From Takakia lepidozioides (Eukaryota; Streptophyta; Takakiopsida; Takakiales; Takakiaceae): 64,000 bases of DNA. The notes below the pieces were generated by a model. That model did not search any database and was not told where the DNA came from. It worked only from the letters and a program-made list of their open reading frames with translations. The position numbers and the translations under genes were made by a program. Where the stretch lies: the NCBI GenBank assembly GCA_030704615.1, contig CM060731.1:58322756-58386755 (forward strand). Reading direction: 5' to 3'. Below are positions 45,881 to 56,098 of this stretch, piece by piece. Each line of letters starts with the position of its first letter. Positions within the stretch are counted from its first letter, which is position 1.

Positions 45881-46945
45881 TCCGCCGGCGCAGATGCCTA
45901 AGTCACTTCAACTCTCACAAGTTTGCGAATCTCCACACATACACACAACCGTCTCCGCCGGCGGAGACAGCTCATTCCCCTTGGTTTTTTCTGATGCTTG
46001 GAAGGGCTGGGCTGCCACCTCCGCCCGCGCATACCGTTGGAGCTGGGATGCTCGCATGTTTCAGGAAGTGCTCCTCTACTCCCATCCCGTTTATTTTTTT
46101 GCATGCTCATACGTTGCTGATGCTCCGACCGGGTTGGGCTGGCGTATCCACCGGCGTATACCTGTGCAGCAGGGCTGCTCAAATGTTTCAGGAAGTTCTC
46201 CCCTTTTCCATCTTCTTTGTTTTTCCGCATGCTCAAAAGTTGCTGATGCTCCGAGTGGGCTGCGCTGGCATATCCGCCGGCGCATACCCATTGAGTACAT
46301 TCTTTTTTGCTCAGATCATAGGTTTCAGGAACCTCCTGCAAGCGTCTCCATCGGCGGAGACACTTGGAGCTTGGTTTTTTTTTGCATATTCCCTGTGTTA
46401 CGGAAGCTCCAAAGCGCCAAGGCTGCCACCTCTGTCAACACAAACTCGTGCAGCAGGGCTGCTCACATATTTCAGGAACTTCTCCCCCCCTTCCATCTCT
46501 TTTGTTTCTCCGCATTCTCATAAGTTGTTGATGCTCCGAGCGGGCTGGGCTGCCATATCCGCCGGCACATACCCATTGAGCACAATCTTTTTTTGCTTAG
46601 CTTGGAGCTTGGTTTTTTGTTGTATATTCCTTGTGTTACGTAAGCTCCAAAGTGTCGAGGCTGCCACCTCCGTCGGCGCAAATGCTTGGGGAACCTTCCC
46701 TATTTTGGTTGATCACTGTATTCAAGTATCTCAAAGCTTCTACGTTGCCACCTCCACAACTCCACATGCTTCCATAGGCCTAGTTTGATCTTTCAAGGTG
46801 CTCCTGTATGTTTGGCTACAACCTCCCTTCCATGGTATGTGCCGGCGCATATGCTTGGAGCTCCTTGAGCAAAAATTTCTTCAAGGGCCTCAAATCTTGT
46901 CAAATTTTGAGTTGGTTGCACATATGTGTCATATGCGCCGGCGAA
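45881..46945. repeat. Palindrome array of MULE-2 between divergent genes
   Basis: Sites built on a GCCGGC core recur near 45881, 45951, 46019, 46141, 46270, 46349, 46556, 46669, 46841 and 46931. The best is the perfect 18-bp palindrome GTCTCCGCCGGCGGAGAC at 45951-45968; others read TATCCGCCGGCGCATACC. Intervals near the start are about 65-70 bp and several later ones about 126 bp. Spacers repeat phrases such as GCTGATGCTCCGA and TTTCAGGAA. The position between the transposase and ParB-like genes matches the central array of MULE-1, but the site sequence differs. Confidence 0.85.
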
Positions 46946-47163
46946 GGTGATCAGAGGTCCTCTGTCGGGATGCTCACGCCTGTATTCTGCTCCAAGTTGT
47001 AAGCTTTGAAAGACAAGGATATTCATGGAATTAGTTGACTATCCAAATTCATTTGTTTTCTTCATGCAACCATGACACTGAACTGCTCTTTTTACATATT
47101 ATACATTCACACATGTGCTCTTCTCATACACTGGCATCTTGAACTGTTTTGGTCTATGGAATT

Positions 47164-47895
47164 AGGAAATTACTACTACAACTGAAGCTGTGGAGGCCGG
47201 GACGCTTGCAACCATTATTGACGACATTGATGCAGGGAATTGGGGGGCAGATGAGTATGAAGAGGATACAACATCTAGTGATTCTCTTTCTCTAGATGCC
47301 AAACAGGCAATTATTCTGGAAAAGAAACAAGATCTGAATGTAACTTTCAGGTCCCTCCTCATTGAGGATGGAGTTATGGACATTCCATTGTGTCACATGA
47401 TTTCTATGCAGGTTGTTAGGCCCGCCCTTGCCAACGACATCCTAAAGCTTAGAGGAGACTTCTATTCTGGATACCATCCAGGAGCAGCCGTGTTCTATGT
47501 TTCTGTTGAGAGGATTGATGGATCTACTATAGATGTAGGTCCTGATATCATCTCTACATGGGATAGTCATTGGAAAACAGTCAATGATGAGTTTGAGAAG
47601 TATCTTGAGTCGAGTTGCATCATCTTCGGGGGAAGATGTTTCATGTCTGGGATGGGAATCATAGGCTTCAAGCATGGTATCCCTATATCAATGAAGTTCA
47701 TGGGGCCAACTTGTCAAGACATGTCTGTGTGACAAGTTGGGTGCTCAATGCGGACATTGAAAATCGTGGTTCCCTCAGGTCCATCATGGATGGAGTGAAT
47801 GTGTGAGTTTCCTTTCTATTCTTCATTTACTTTCATGTTCAATGTTGGGAACAACAAACAGGTGGGGAGAAGGTGGTGAGATGGATTTTATTCAG
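47164..47895 (+). pseudogene. ParB/sulfiredoxin-fold protein of MULE-2 (short form, one frameshift)
   Basis: Exon about 47164-47802 and probably a small exon 47862-47895, with good GT-AG sites. The sequence runs PLCHMISMQVVRPAL, AAVFYVSVERI and, after a frameshift, GKMFHVWDGNHRLQAW, then RGSLRSIMDGVNV. It aligns with the MULE-1 protein along the whole ParB-like domain, including R-PAL-xDI-x-L and V-W-DGNHR. The frameshift coincides with GGGGG at 47628-47632, where one G appears to be missing. The long C-terminal region of the MULE-1 protein is not found. The methyltransferase-like gene follows on the same strand only about 185 bp further on, so one joint transcript or a fused protein is possible. 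Confidence 0.6.
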
Positions 47896-48079
47896 GTACC
47901 ATCTTTCCATTGCATTGTACATGGATAGTGTATACACCTTGTAAGTCAAAAATGTCTATGCTTCAAGTATTTTTCTAGTACATTGGGATATACATGTTTC
48001 TTAATGTGCTTGTTCAATTGTTGAACAGGTTGCATAAATATTTGTCTCCACAATAACTTTGAATGTGTTTGTATTTTAG

Positions 48080-50251
48080 GTACATGATATTTGTGCTTGT
48101 ACCGAGTGATCGACTGAAGGCTGAGCCCAAGTTTCTGATGGCCTGGAAGTTTGGTGCTCAACAAGCTTCCATGTACACACCTGCAATTGAGGAAGATTGG
48201 GGTGTGGAACACTGGGAAGGGGGGGGGGTTGGTATTTGGATATGCCCAAGGGTACTATCCCCTATGCAGAAATGGGACTTCATAAGGAATGTGTTCGCAG
48301 GCAGTCAGTGAGTGATGAAGGGGGTATCTCCACTGAAGTCCCTGTTCTTGATCTGGAGCATGCAGAACAGATTGCTACACAGGCCGCTGACGCTGTAGCC
48401 CAAGTGGTCCCTGCCGTTGTGGGTGTACCAAAACGCAAATCACGAAAAAGAAAATGTGCGGATGTCAATGCAGGTGTGGCTTCTATTGCTGGTCCTATTG
48501 GTAGTTCTTCACATCCTTCAAATCAGTTGGTTGTGGTGCCTGCACCTACTACTCGAGGGAACAAGCCAAAGGCAGGCGAACATCCTTACAGTGCAGTGTC
48601 ATTTTCTGGTGGTGCACCTAGCATGTATCGCATGAAGATCATGCCTACTCATTTCATTGATATGGTGGAGGCCTCAAGTACATCTCCTGATGCGACCTTG
48701 AAAGAGCTCATGGAGTTCTTAAAAAATGTGAGTTTCCCCCAACAAACAAACTTGAATGTAAGGAATTCTTCGATGTTTTTATATCCTCATCATCCGGCTA
48801 TTGACTCCTACATATTCTGTATGTTGTTTGCAGTTGCCAGGAACTTGGTCTAGTGTTGTGGATGGAAAAAGCGTGCATGTGGCTGTGGACATGATCATCG
48901 TGGACTGCCCAACAGGAATGCCTGTACATGGCTGTTTGGATGGTGTACAGGTTCCTCCCTGGAATGCTTTTGATAAACGGTATTGGGAGTATGCATTCTC
49001 CATTGCTAATGACCTGTTGGATGACAATGGATGCTTGGTGTTCTTGCAGGGCTCCGATGATTCCTTTGCATTGAAGCTCTTTTCTTACTCCAGGGGCAGC
49101 TCTATTTCCGTATTATCAAGGAAATATACTTGCATCAATACCACCCCTCTACACACTCAGACAGGAAAGGTAAAAATCATCCCTCTTCAATATCTCATTG
49201 TTTGATGTTTCATCTTCCTACTCTCATACATATTATTAAACCATCCGGGTGCACTGTTTTTGTGGAAATGGCACGTCTAACAGACCATGTTCTTCCACGC
49301 CCATGTCCTCACCAAGCAAGGAGGACTATTCAAACTGCGTGAGTCTGGCAAAGTTGTGGACCCCCTTGCAGACCCTGTTGAGTTGGATGCCATCTACAAC
49401 CACATTCTAGATGTTGCACTACCCATGCAAACTCCTCAACAAGCCTGGAGGGGTGCGCGAGACCGTAGTCCCGCCTTCATGCAAGTGTTGTTGGAGACAT
49501 GCTCACCTCCTCGCTCCCGCATTTTGGATCTCACAGCTGGCACATGTTTGCATTGGTCTCCATTTTGTAATTAAAATCTTCTGAGCTGATTCATGATCAT
49601 TAACTGTTATCCGATATAATATCATCATTGCATGTTTTTTTCCTGCATGTTCTACATTTATTGCTGCTCGCGAGTCTGGACGTCACGTATTTGGTCTTGA
49701 GGGGGACCAGACGTTGTATGCAGCACGTCTCTCTGCACTTCAAAATACTCAACCCGTTTTGGTTTCATCTGTGGTAACTCCAACCATTCAACGTCCTGTG
49801 AGTTTGTTGGAACCCCCCGCTCCTAAGGTGGCGCGCAAGCTTGGTCTTCATCTCGGCAGTACTTCCTAGTGAGTATGTCTCGCCTCCATTCCCTTTGTTG
49901 CAATCTCTATATTATTTGCAAAGCAAACCATTCCCATTTGATTTGTTAACATAAGTATACATGTATGTGTGATGCAGTGATGGGATTGTGCGGACCATCT
50001 ACGATAGTCTACCCCAAAGTCCTCTTTCATCGTTTTATCTACCTTCGTATGCCGAGTCCCAAGCTTTGCATTCAATACATCAACAACGTGATGTAGGTCT
50101 TTCCAATGATATGTTGTTTGACCAAAGAGCAGCTATTGTTGGACAATCCGTGGATAGGTTGCGTAGAGTTGAGGCTTTCATGGATGTGTATGCCTCTGAA
50201 TCACAGGCTTATGACACAGATGATGAAGTATCAGCTGATGATGTTATGTAG
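48080..50251 (+). pseudogene. Amino-methyltransferase-like protein of MULE-2 (beta-class motif order)
   Basis: Exons: 48080-48727, 48834-49169, 49284-49545, 49649-49868, 49978-50251. The N-terminal domain is shared with MULE-1 (FLMAWKFG, WYLDMPKGT). A basic nuclear-localisation-like run KRKSRKRK is followed by VAVDMIIVDCPTG at motif IV, FDKRYWEYAF and GCLVFLQGSD, then RSPAFMQVLLET and RILDLTAGT. Across an intron comes FIAARESGRHVFGLEGD, a very regular motif I of the AGTG..AA..GR..GLE type. Motif IV is D-C-P-T instead of D-P-P-Y. The frame changes on a run of ten G at 48219-48228. The acceptor before 49649 reads CAT instead of CAG. The last exon (acidic end DTDDEVSADDVM) has no MULE-1 match. 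Confidence 0.62.
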
Positions 50252-51203
50252 GTAATTAGAAATTACATATACAATACATTGTCCTCATTGTCAGTCCAAA
50301 TTTTTTGTTATTTTTTATGATACATGTATTTCTCTCTAGTGTAAGGTAAAACAAATGGGGCAAATGACGTGGTGTTGAAATCAGATTTCATGTTATCTTC
50401 CTGTCATTTGATTCATCTATGTAATAGTTTGTACATAGATCTCTACTGCATGTCATAGATCCCTTTACCTTAATGCAAGTTCGACATGCACTTCAACACT
50501 ATCAAATTTCATCATTAGTAAGATCAACCCTTATGAGTATTGTGGCATGTTATGTACACACAGGGTGACTATCTTTATCTCATTAGTGTTTCATTTCATT
50601 AGTGTTTCAAGTCTGAATGGGTAGTGTAGTGGTATGAACTAGGCTTCATACCCGATAGGTTGTGGATCCAACTCTGATGGACATTATGTTTTTGTAAAAT
50701 AAAAATGTTTCAGAAGATAGATATATAGATACTGCAAAACCTATGTAACAAGCTCCCTAGCATTGTCAAGCTCCCTAGCATTCCCTTAGCATTGCTCCAT
50801 TCTGAACTTCAAACTAGACTCCCACCATTGGAAGAGCCCATACCGTCACCATTTGTATCTAACAAGGAGCCGTGCCTCGTCACTTTTTAATTTTTCGACC
50901 TTTTTTCTCATGTTGGAAAGCCATAAAAGCAACATGTTCCTCTCCCATTCCTACACTCACCCATGTGGAATAATAATACAATGAATATGGAATATTCTAT
51001 ATAGAATATTCTTATTCCATCCTTTGATATTTTGACTATGGACCCTAAGATTAGATGAATCACAATTTTATTTATTTATTTTGGGTACCCTTATTTAAGT
51101 GTTGTGCATATAAAATTGTTCCTATGCATATCTAAAATTTGTATGCACGCATACATTCCTCCATATGCATGCATTTGTGTGCGCATATAGTATAGGCTAC
51201 CTC
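50252..51203. other. Right subterminal region of MULE-2
   Basis: AT-rich, no gene seen. It includes the SINE-like piece at 50611-50690 and ends in ATGCA/CATATG-rich sequence leading to the right terminus. Confidence 0.5.
50611..50690 (+). repeat. tRNA-derived SINE-like piece in MULE-2
   Basis: GGGTAGTGTAGTGGTATGAA resembles a box A region, and GGTTGTGGATCCAACTC about 30 bases later resembles box B. An A/T-rich tail (GTAAAATAAAAATG) follows. It is not a foldable complete tRNA. Confidence 0.4.
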
Positions 51204-51735
51204 GCATCTACTGTTCATCTCTCCTCCTTCTCCGTGCTCTCGTTCTTGCTCTCCGCCTGATCTCCATTCATGCATGACCAAGAACCACTCCCCGTGAAGT
51301 GCTCCCTTCCTGTTGCCGCTCTCCTTAATCTACCCCCAAGCTGTTCTAACCACCTAACTAACTAACCATCACCCCTAAAGTAACACGTTCCCCCTGCAAA
51401 TATCGTTCCCACACAGTCGTTCCCTGTCAATGATAACTGTTCCTCGTGTACTGTGACAGGCTGTGTCAAGCTGTGCCGAGCTGTGACTGGCTGTGTCGGG
51501 CTGTGCAAAGCTGTGGCGGCTGTGACTGGCTGTGACGGGCTGTGTGGAGCTGTGTCGGGCTGTGTACAGTTGTGCAAAGCTGTGGCGGGTTGTGTAAAGC
51601 TGTGGCGGGCTGTGTAACCCCCCTAAAGCCTGCTGCTGCCACCCCTAAGGCTCCTGTTGGACTCAGTCTGCGCAAAAATTAAGGGTACTCCACAGAACCC
51701 GTAAAAACGTCTAAGTCCCAAGCAGCCCTCTAACA
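51204..51735 (-). repeat. 5' LTR of retroelement A, second piece
   Basis: It resumes with GCATCTACTGTTCATC (the first eight bases are the right MULE-2 target duplication) and ends CTCTAACA at 51735. It includes the GGCTGTG minisatellite at about 51455-51620. It matches 15089-15609 closely. Confidence 0.92.
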
Positions 51736-52124
51736 CAGTGCGGGGGCCCCAGAGAGATAGAAGACTCCGGCCGAGGCCGCCGTAACTAAGAGCCACTTCG
51801 CCTTGCGGCTACTGCCCCCTTTCGGGGGTGAGCCCTATAACAAAAAGTGTCCAGGGGGACACCAGGTGACCGCTAAGAATAGAGGGGGCGAGGGTACCCA
51901 GGGGTATTCTGGAGGGCCTAAGGTGCGTTTGAAGTGTCGGATTCCAGTTGGCGTTTGTTGGTGATAATAGCTGTGAGTGAACGGAGTGTCGTGAGATGGA
52001 TTTCTTTGAAACATTTGTGGATGGGAAGAATGGGAATTTGGAAGTTATCGTGTATGTCCGTGATATTGGCGTTATGAATGCCACCTCAAGTGCCGGCTGT
52101 GATGACAGTTAACGGGCCGGTTTT
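51736..52124 (-). other. Probable 3' region of the LINE right of retroelement A
   Basis: About 390 bp between the LTR and the LINE coding end. It is GC-rich, with short inverted repeats (GCCCCCTTTCGGGGGTGAGC near 51813, CCAGGGGGACACCAGG near 51853). It is likely 3' UTR of the LINE; no gene. Confidence 0.4.
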
Positions 52125-54344
52125 CTAGCCACGCCTTCGGAGTGCAAGGATAAGCGGGGCATATTTTTTATGTTTTTCTAAGATTGAATCGTTTGGATAA
52201 CGATCATGGCAAAATGTGAATTCAATGAAATGGATGGTGAGTTGTGGGGATGGTGAGGTGGGGGGTAAAGTATTGATAGGTAGACCTTGGACGAGGAGTA
52301 TGTCCGGGCAAAGTCGAGCGGGGCATGAGCATGGTGATCGGGTACATATGCATGGTAGTAGCCATGGTGGTACTGTGTGGTCGGGTGGCCGTCCCTGGTA
52401 GGTGCCTGCATTCATGAGCGAGAACCAACGGGTTTCAGCACGTTTTACAAAGAGCTTGTGGAGGTGCCAGACTGCTTGGTTATGACGCGTGATATGCAAG
52501 CCATGTATAACTGGGTGTGTACATTGGCTGAGGAGATGTGGCCAAGTGTCACGAGCTTGGTGGGTGGTTGCACATAACGGGCAGTATGGGGATGGGAACA
52601 GATGTGGCCAGAAGATGTGTTTGCACTGGTGGCCCATGTATTGGGCATATCGGAATTTGAGTGTTTGTCGGATTTGTGCGTCGGTGGTGGCTTTGGTTAG
52701 CCAAAAATGATTGGAGAGTTTATGGTGCAGTACATTGGATTGAGTCCATTTTTGGATGTGTACTTTGGTATGACTGATGGAGGCTGCCGCTTGTTTATTT
52801 GCTTCTCTGGTCAGAGTGGTCAGGAGGTTTCGGATTGGTCTGGGTGCAGGGGGGTTCGGAACGGGGTGTATGAACCAGAAGGGATGGGTGTGGGCAATGT
52901 GAATAGGGTCGTTCGAGGGTTCAACTATAGGTTGGGAGGCGCCAAGTTGGGCGAGTAGGTCTGCTTCTTCATTACCATGGATGCCAGTATGCAAACGGAC
53001 TTTGAGTATATGGACTGGGTGGCCTAGGGAGATGGCCCTCTGGACAATAGCGGCAATGAGGTTGCGGTTGGGGTGATGATGATGGGTAGAGGGGTGGGAG
53101 ATGTGGTTGCGAATGAGGAATAGTGAGGTAAGGCTGTTGGTGAAGATGTAGTGTGGGGGGGGGGGGGGGTATCAAGTAGAGAGAGGGCGTCATGAATGGC
53201 CATGAGTTCAGCCCGGAGGATGGTGGCAGGGCCAGGGAGCCCGAGAGCAACGCCTTGACTGGTGCCGGCGTGATAGATTCTATATCCTGCGTTGGGTTTG
53301 GTGAGGGATCCGTCAGTGTAATGTGAATTGACCAGTGCGTATTTGGGGATAGTGTTTTGGTGATATATTGCAGGGATTGGGGGTAGAGGTGTTGTTGGCG
53401 CGACCTGGGAAGGGCGTGGTGTCGCAATGTTCCAAGCTTTATTGGTTTTGATCCGGGACAATGTGGTGGGTGTATGGGTGTGGGAGAGGATGGTTGGATA
53501 ATGGATGGTGGCCTTTATTTTATGAGTGATGGTGAGCAATTGTTCGAGCTGAGAAAAGAAAGATGGCGGTATGGCTGTATGCTGGGGGTTTTGGATGTGT
53601 AGAATCAGGGTTAGGGTGGGTTCCTTCCGTTTGAGATATTTGGGAAGAGGAGGGGTATGAATATACTTAAGCTGGTTTGGGTCAATTGTGGCGAGTAGAT
53701 TGACCCCTTCTGGGAGTTGTAGAAGAGGGTGAGAGATATTAGGAGTGTTTTGTTGTGTGAGGATGAGGATTGTGGATGCAGTAGGAGAGGAGTGCGCAAC
53801 AAGTTTTGCCCATTGAAGAGCTTCGTGGGAAGGAGAACCAGGTGGAGGGTGGGCAAGGCCCCGACCTTCCCAGGTGTGCTGAGTGACAGTACCAGTGGCT
53901 CCAAAGATACAGTCTCTGTGGTGCGGGCTAGAGAATGTGGGCAATGCCATAGGGCATGTCAGTGGGTTAAAGTAATATGAGTGAGTAAGCTGGAATGAAT
54001 TGATAAGTAAGGAGAGAATATCTTGGGGGTATAGTATGGTGCGCACATGTTGTTTCCAATTAAGTAAGGGACCGCGGTTTCTTGGGGGGAGTGTCTTTGA
54101 GGTAGCGATCAACCAGCCAATATAATTCGGTAGCAAAGTCTTGTTTCGGAGGTTGTGGCGATTGTGGGGATGAGGTAGTAGTAGAGTATTTTTCCCATAG
54201 CCACGTTAGTCTTATATTGGGGATGACGCCAATGAAGCGGCCATGTTGAGCGTAAATGTTGGAAAGGCGGGGGCCCATGTGGATTAGAGGTTGATCATGC
54301 TTGACATCTTTGTCAGGATTACATTCAGTTATGTAGATGTGCAC
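52125..54344 (-). pseudogene. 5'-truncated LINE-type element: RNase H and C-terminal zinc region
   Basis: Minus-strand frames 54344-54060, 54136-53024 and 52994-52125. The RNase H domain begins HYTDGSLTKPNAGYRIY (near 53330), continues ILRAELMAIHDALSLL and ends TGIHGNEEADLLAQLG (52990). The frame change between lies on a run of 15 G at 53155-53169. The C-terminal part has HxxxxHxxxxC-like spacing (WPHLFPSPYCPLCATTHQARDTWPHLLSQC, described by its positions 52580-52500), as in zinc-binding LINE tails. The part before RNase H (54136-53400) contains FGATGTVTQHTWEGRGLAHPP, positions 53900-53840, and no reverse transcriptase. The RT would lie right of 54344 and is missing, as in 5'-truncated copies. 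Confidence 0.6.
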
Positions 54345-55189
54345 GTTGGGGGCATAGAGTGGTTGGTGTATACACTAGAAGCATTCGTGTCTTTTCCGAA
54401 TCGACTGCATGTCCAAAACCACTGAGGGAACAACTTTGAGATGTTTGTTACTACTACACAGTCGTAACGGATAAATTCGCATTTCTAATGGCGGATAGAA
54501 GTTGCATCAATGACTCCGCAGTCGGCGCAATATTCGTAGCGATTTAATTCAATTACGTAAATTGTTTTTTTCTTCTTCTTAAAAACAACAATTACAAGTG
54601 GTTTTAAGCACTAGAGAACGACTCTTAACAACTAGGCATTCATTGCACACCCTATTCAAAAATGGAATTTTTATAAGTGCTCCACATGGCTCATGACGTG
54701 GAATATTTTAATATATTTTAGGACCTGTGTGGCTCGTAGAGATTGTTCTAATCGTCGGATGTAAAATGATCTAAGGGTGGAAGAGTAACTTTGTCTTTTG
54801 CCTGAATTTGTCTAAGTGTTGGGAGAGGGATGGAGGCTTGGGAGAGAGACGAGCAAGTGATGTGAGAAGGACGAAGACCAAATCGAGGCCCATATCCTGT
54901 TGTTGCAAGCGTTTATGGCGTCAGGGGCGCATTATGTGCAAATGTGGGCTCTTGGCTCCCCTTTGTACCATGATTTGGTATTCTTCCTGATGATCACAAG
55001 GTTCTTGGGGGAATCAGCTTGGTCTTAGCAGCCCATATTTTAATCTCTGCCCGCTCAGCTGCACCGTGGTGGTTCTTACGGACCAATCCCACATTACCTG
55101 ATTACAGATACAAGCAGCACGCACAAGAGGTCTTCTTGGGTTCATGGTCAGTCTAATCCGCAATGGGTCATGACACAAGGTAGAGGACA
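54345..55189. other. Intergenic, nothing recognised
   Basis: No coding potential, repeat or RNA gene could be supported in this stretch. Confidence 0.5.
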
Positions 55190-56098
55190 ATGTGGTGAGG
55201 GCACCTTCTTCTTCGAGCTATTTCAGCCTGTTTTGCCGAGATGTAGTGTCGTGGAGTGCGATGCTTGCAGGGTATGCACAGCAGAGACGTGGGATGGAGG
55301 CTTTGGAGACCTATGAAGTTGCGAAGGGAGAGTTTGATAACATGGCTGAACGAGATGTTGTCTCATGGAACACGCTGAATCTCGCAAGATATGGCCAGCA
55401 TGTGTGCGGGATGAGGGCATTGGAGACATATGAGCAAATGTTGCGAGAAGGGGTGCAGCCTGACAAGGTCACGTTCATTTGTGTTTGCAATGCATGTACA
55501 AACCTGGCAGCCCTGGAGACTTGGAGACCTGGCAAAGGACAAAGAGGTCCATCGTGACATCATCAAAGCTGGAACTGTACCAGATGTAACAATACCTCGT
55601 CGACATGTATGCCAAACTTGGGAGCATTCCCTTGTGGACAAGGAGTGTTCAACAATATGGCTGAGCAAAATGTGGTGTGGTGGGACGTGATGATCGCAGG
55701 ACATGCACAACATGGGCGGGGATTGCGGGTTTTGGAGACCTATGAGCAAATGATGTGGGTCTAGGAGGTGAAGCCCGAACACATTACGTTTGTTTGTGTT
55801 TGTAGTGCATGTGCGAGCTGTTGGAGAAGGGCAAAGAGGTCCATGGTTGCATCGTCAAAGCTGGAATTGTGGTAGATGTCATTCTGAACATGAATACCCT
55901 TCTAGGTAGGGAGTGTTCAACAATATGGCTGAGCAAAATGTGGTATCGTGGAAAGTGATGATCGCAGGATATGCACAACAGGGGCGGGGACTGCAGGTTT
56001 TGGAGACCTATGAGCAGTTGATGTGGGAGGGGGTGAAGTCCGACCACATTACGTTCAGAGAGTTCAAATGCCTCTCCACCATGACCTTGCTTAGCTAA
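55190..56098 (+). pseudogene. PPR (pentatricopeptide repeat) protein fragment, degenerate
   Basis: Plus-strand fragments show the plant PLS-type PPR pattern about every 35 residues. Examples are RDVVSWSAMLAGYAQQ with GMEALETYE (55236-55310), FDNMAERDVVSWNTL, REGVQPDKVTFICVCNACT (55447-55500) and FNNMAEQNVVSWKVMIAGYAQQ with WEGVKSDHITF (55910-56060). The units are out of frame with each other and two of them are near duplicates (55640-55780 and 55910-56050). No E/DYW end is seen. Plant PPR proteins bind organellar RNA; this copy cannot make a complete one. Confidence 0.8.

Larger units (their letters stand above)
40571..51203 (-). mobile_element. MULE-2: 10.6-kb Mutator-like transposon in the 5' LTR of retroelement A
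   Basis: The left end reads GGGGGTTGTTATTCC, nearly the right end of MULE-1. The right end, reverse-complemented, reads GAGGTAGCCTATACTATATGC, a poorer match. Both ends contain ATGCA/CATATGC-rich sequence in place of the CATGAGC repeats of MULE-1. The flanking duplication is 8 bp, one shorter than for MULE-1. Content: transposase (minus, 44726-41184), palindrome array, ParB-like gene (plus), methyltransferase-like gene (plus). The proteins are clearly homologous to those of MULE-1 but far diverged. Confidence 0.88.
14776..51735 (-). mobile_element. Large Ty3/gypsy LTR retrotransposon (retroelement A) split by two MULEs
   Basis: Minus-strand element. The 5' LTR is at 40180-40570 plus 51204-51735. 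A PBS-like site follows at 40161-40179, then ORF1, gag, protease, RT, RNase H and integrase (40344-34039 continuing at 20236-19864), a 3' extra gene (19442-15648), a polypurine tract near 15610-15627 and the 3' LTR (14776-15609). Subtracting MULE-1, MULE-2 and their duplicated target sites leaves about 12.5 kb. The size, the extra 3' gene and the PBS type suggest the Tat/Ogre-like branch of Ty3/gypsy. All polyprotein domains are recognisable but interrupted. Insertion order is clear: A first, then the MULEs. Confidence 0.85.

Noticed and set aside
45994-46788. 264-codon plus-strand frame in MULE-2
   Set aside because: It translates the palindrome/spacer repeat array, giving repetitive peptides in all frames, and lies in the divergent promoter region.
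47164-50251. Active bacterial contamination or restriction-modification system
   Set aside because: The genes contain GT-AG introns, lie between plant transposon ends with a target duplication, and no restriction enzyme is present.
51362-51675. HSPTQP-type repetitive peptides (also 15280-15516 and 60064-60525)
   Set aside because: They are the GGCTGTG minisatellite of the LTR read on the minus strand.
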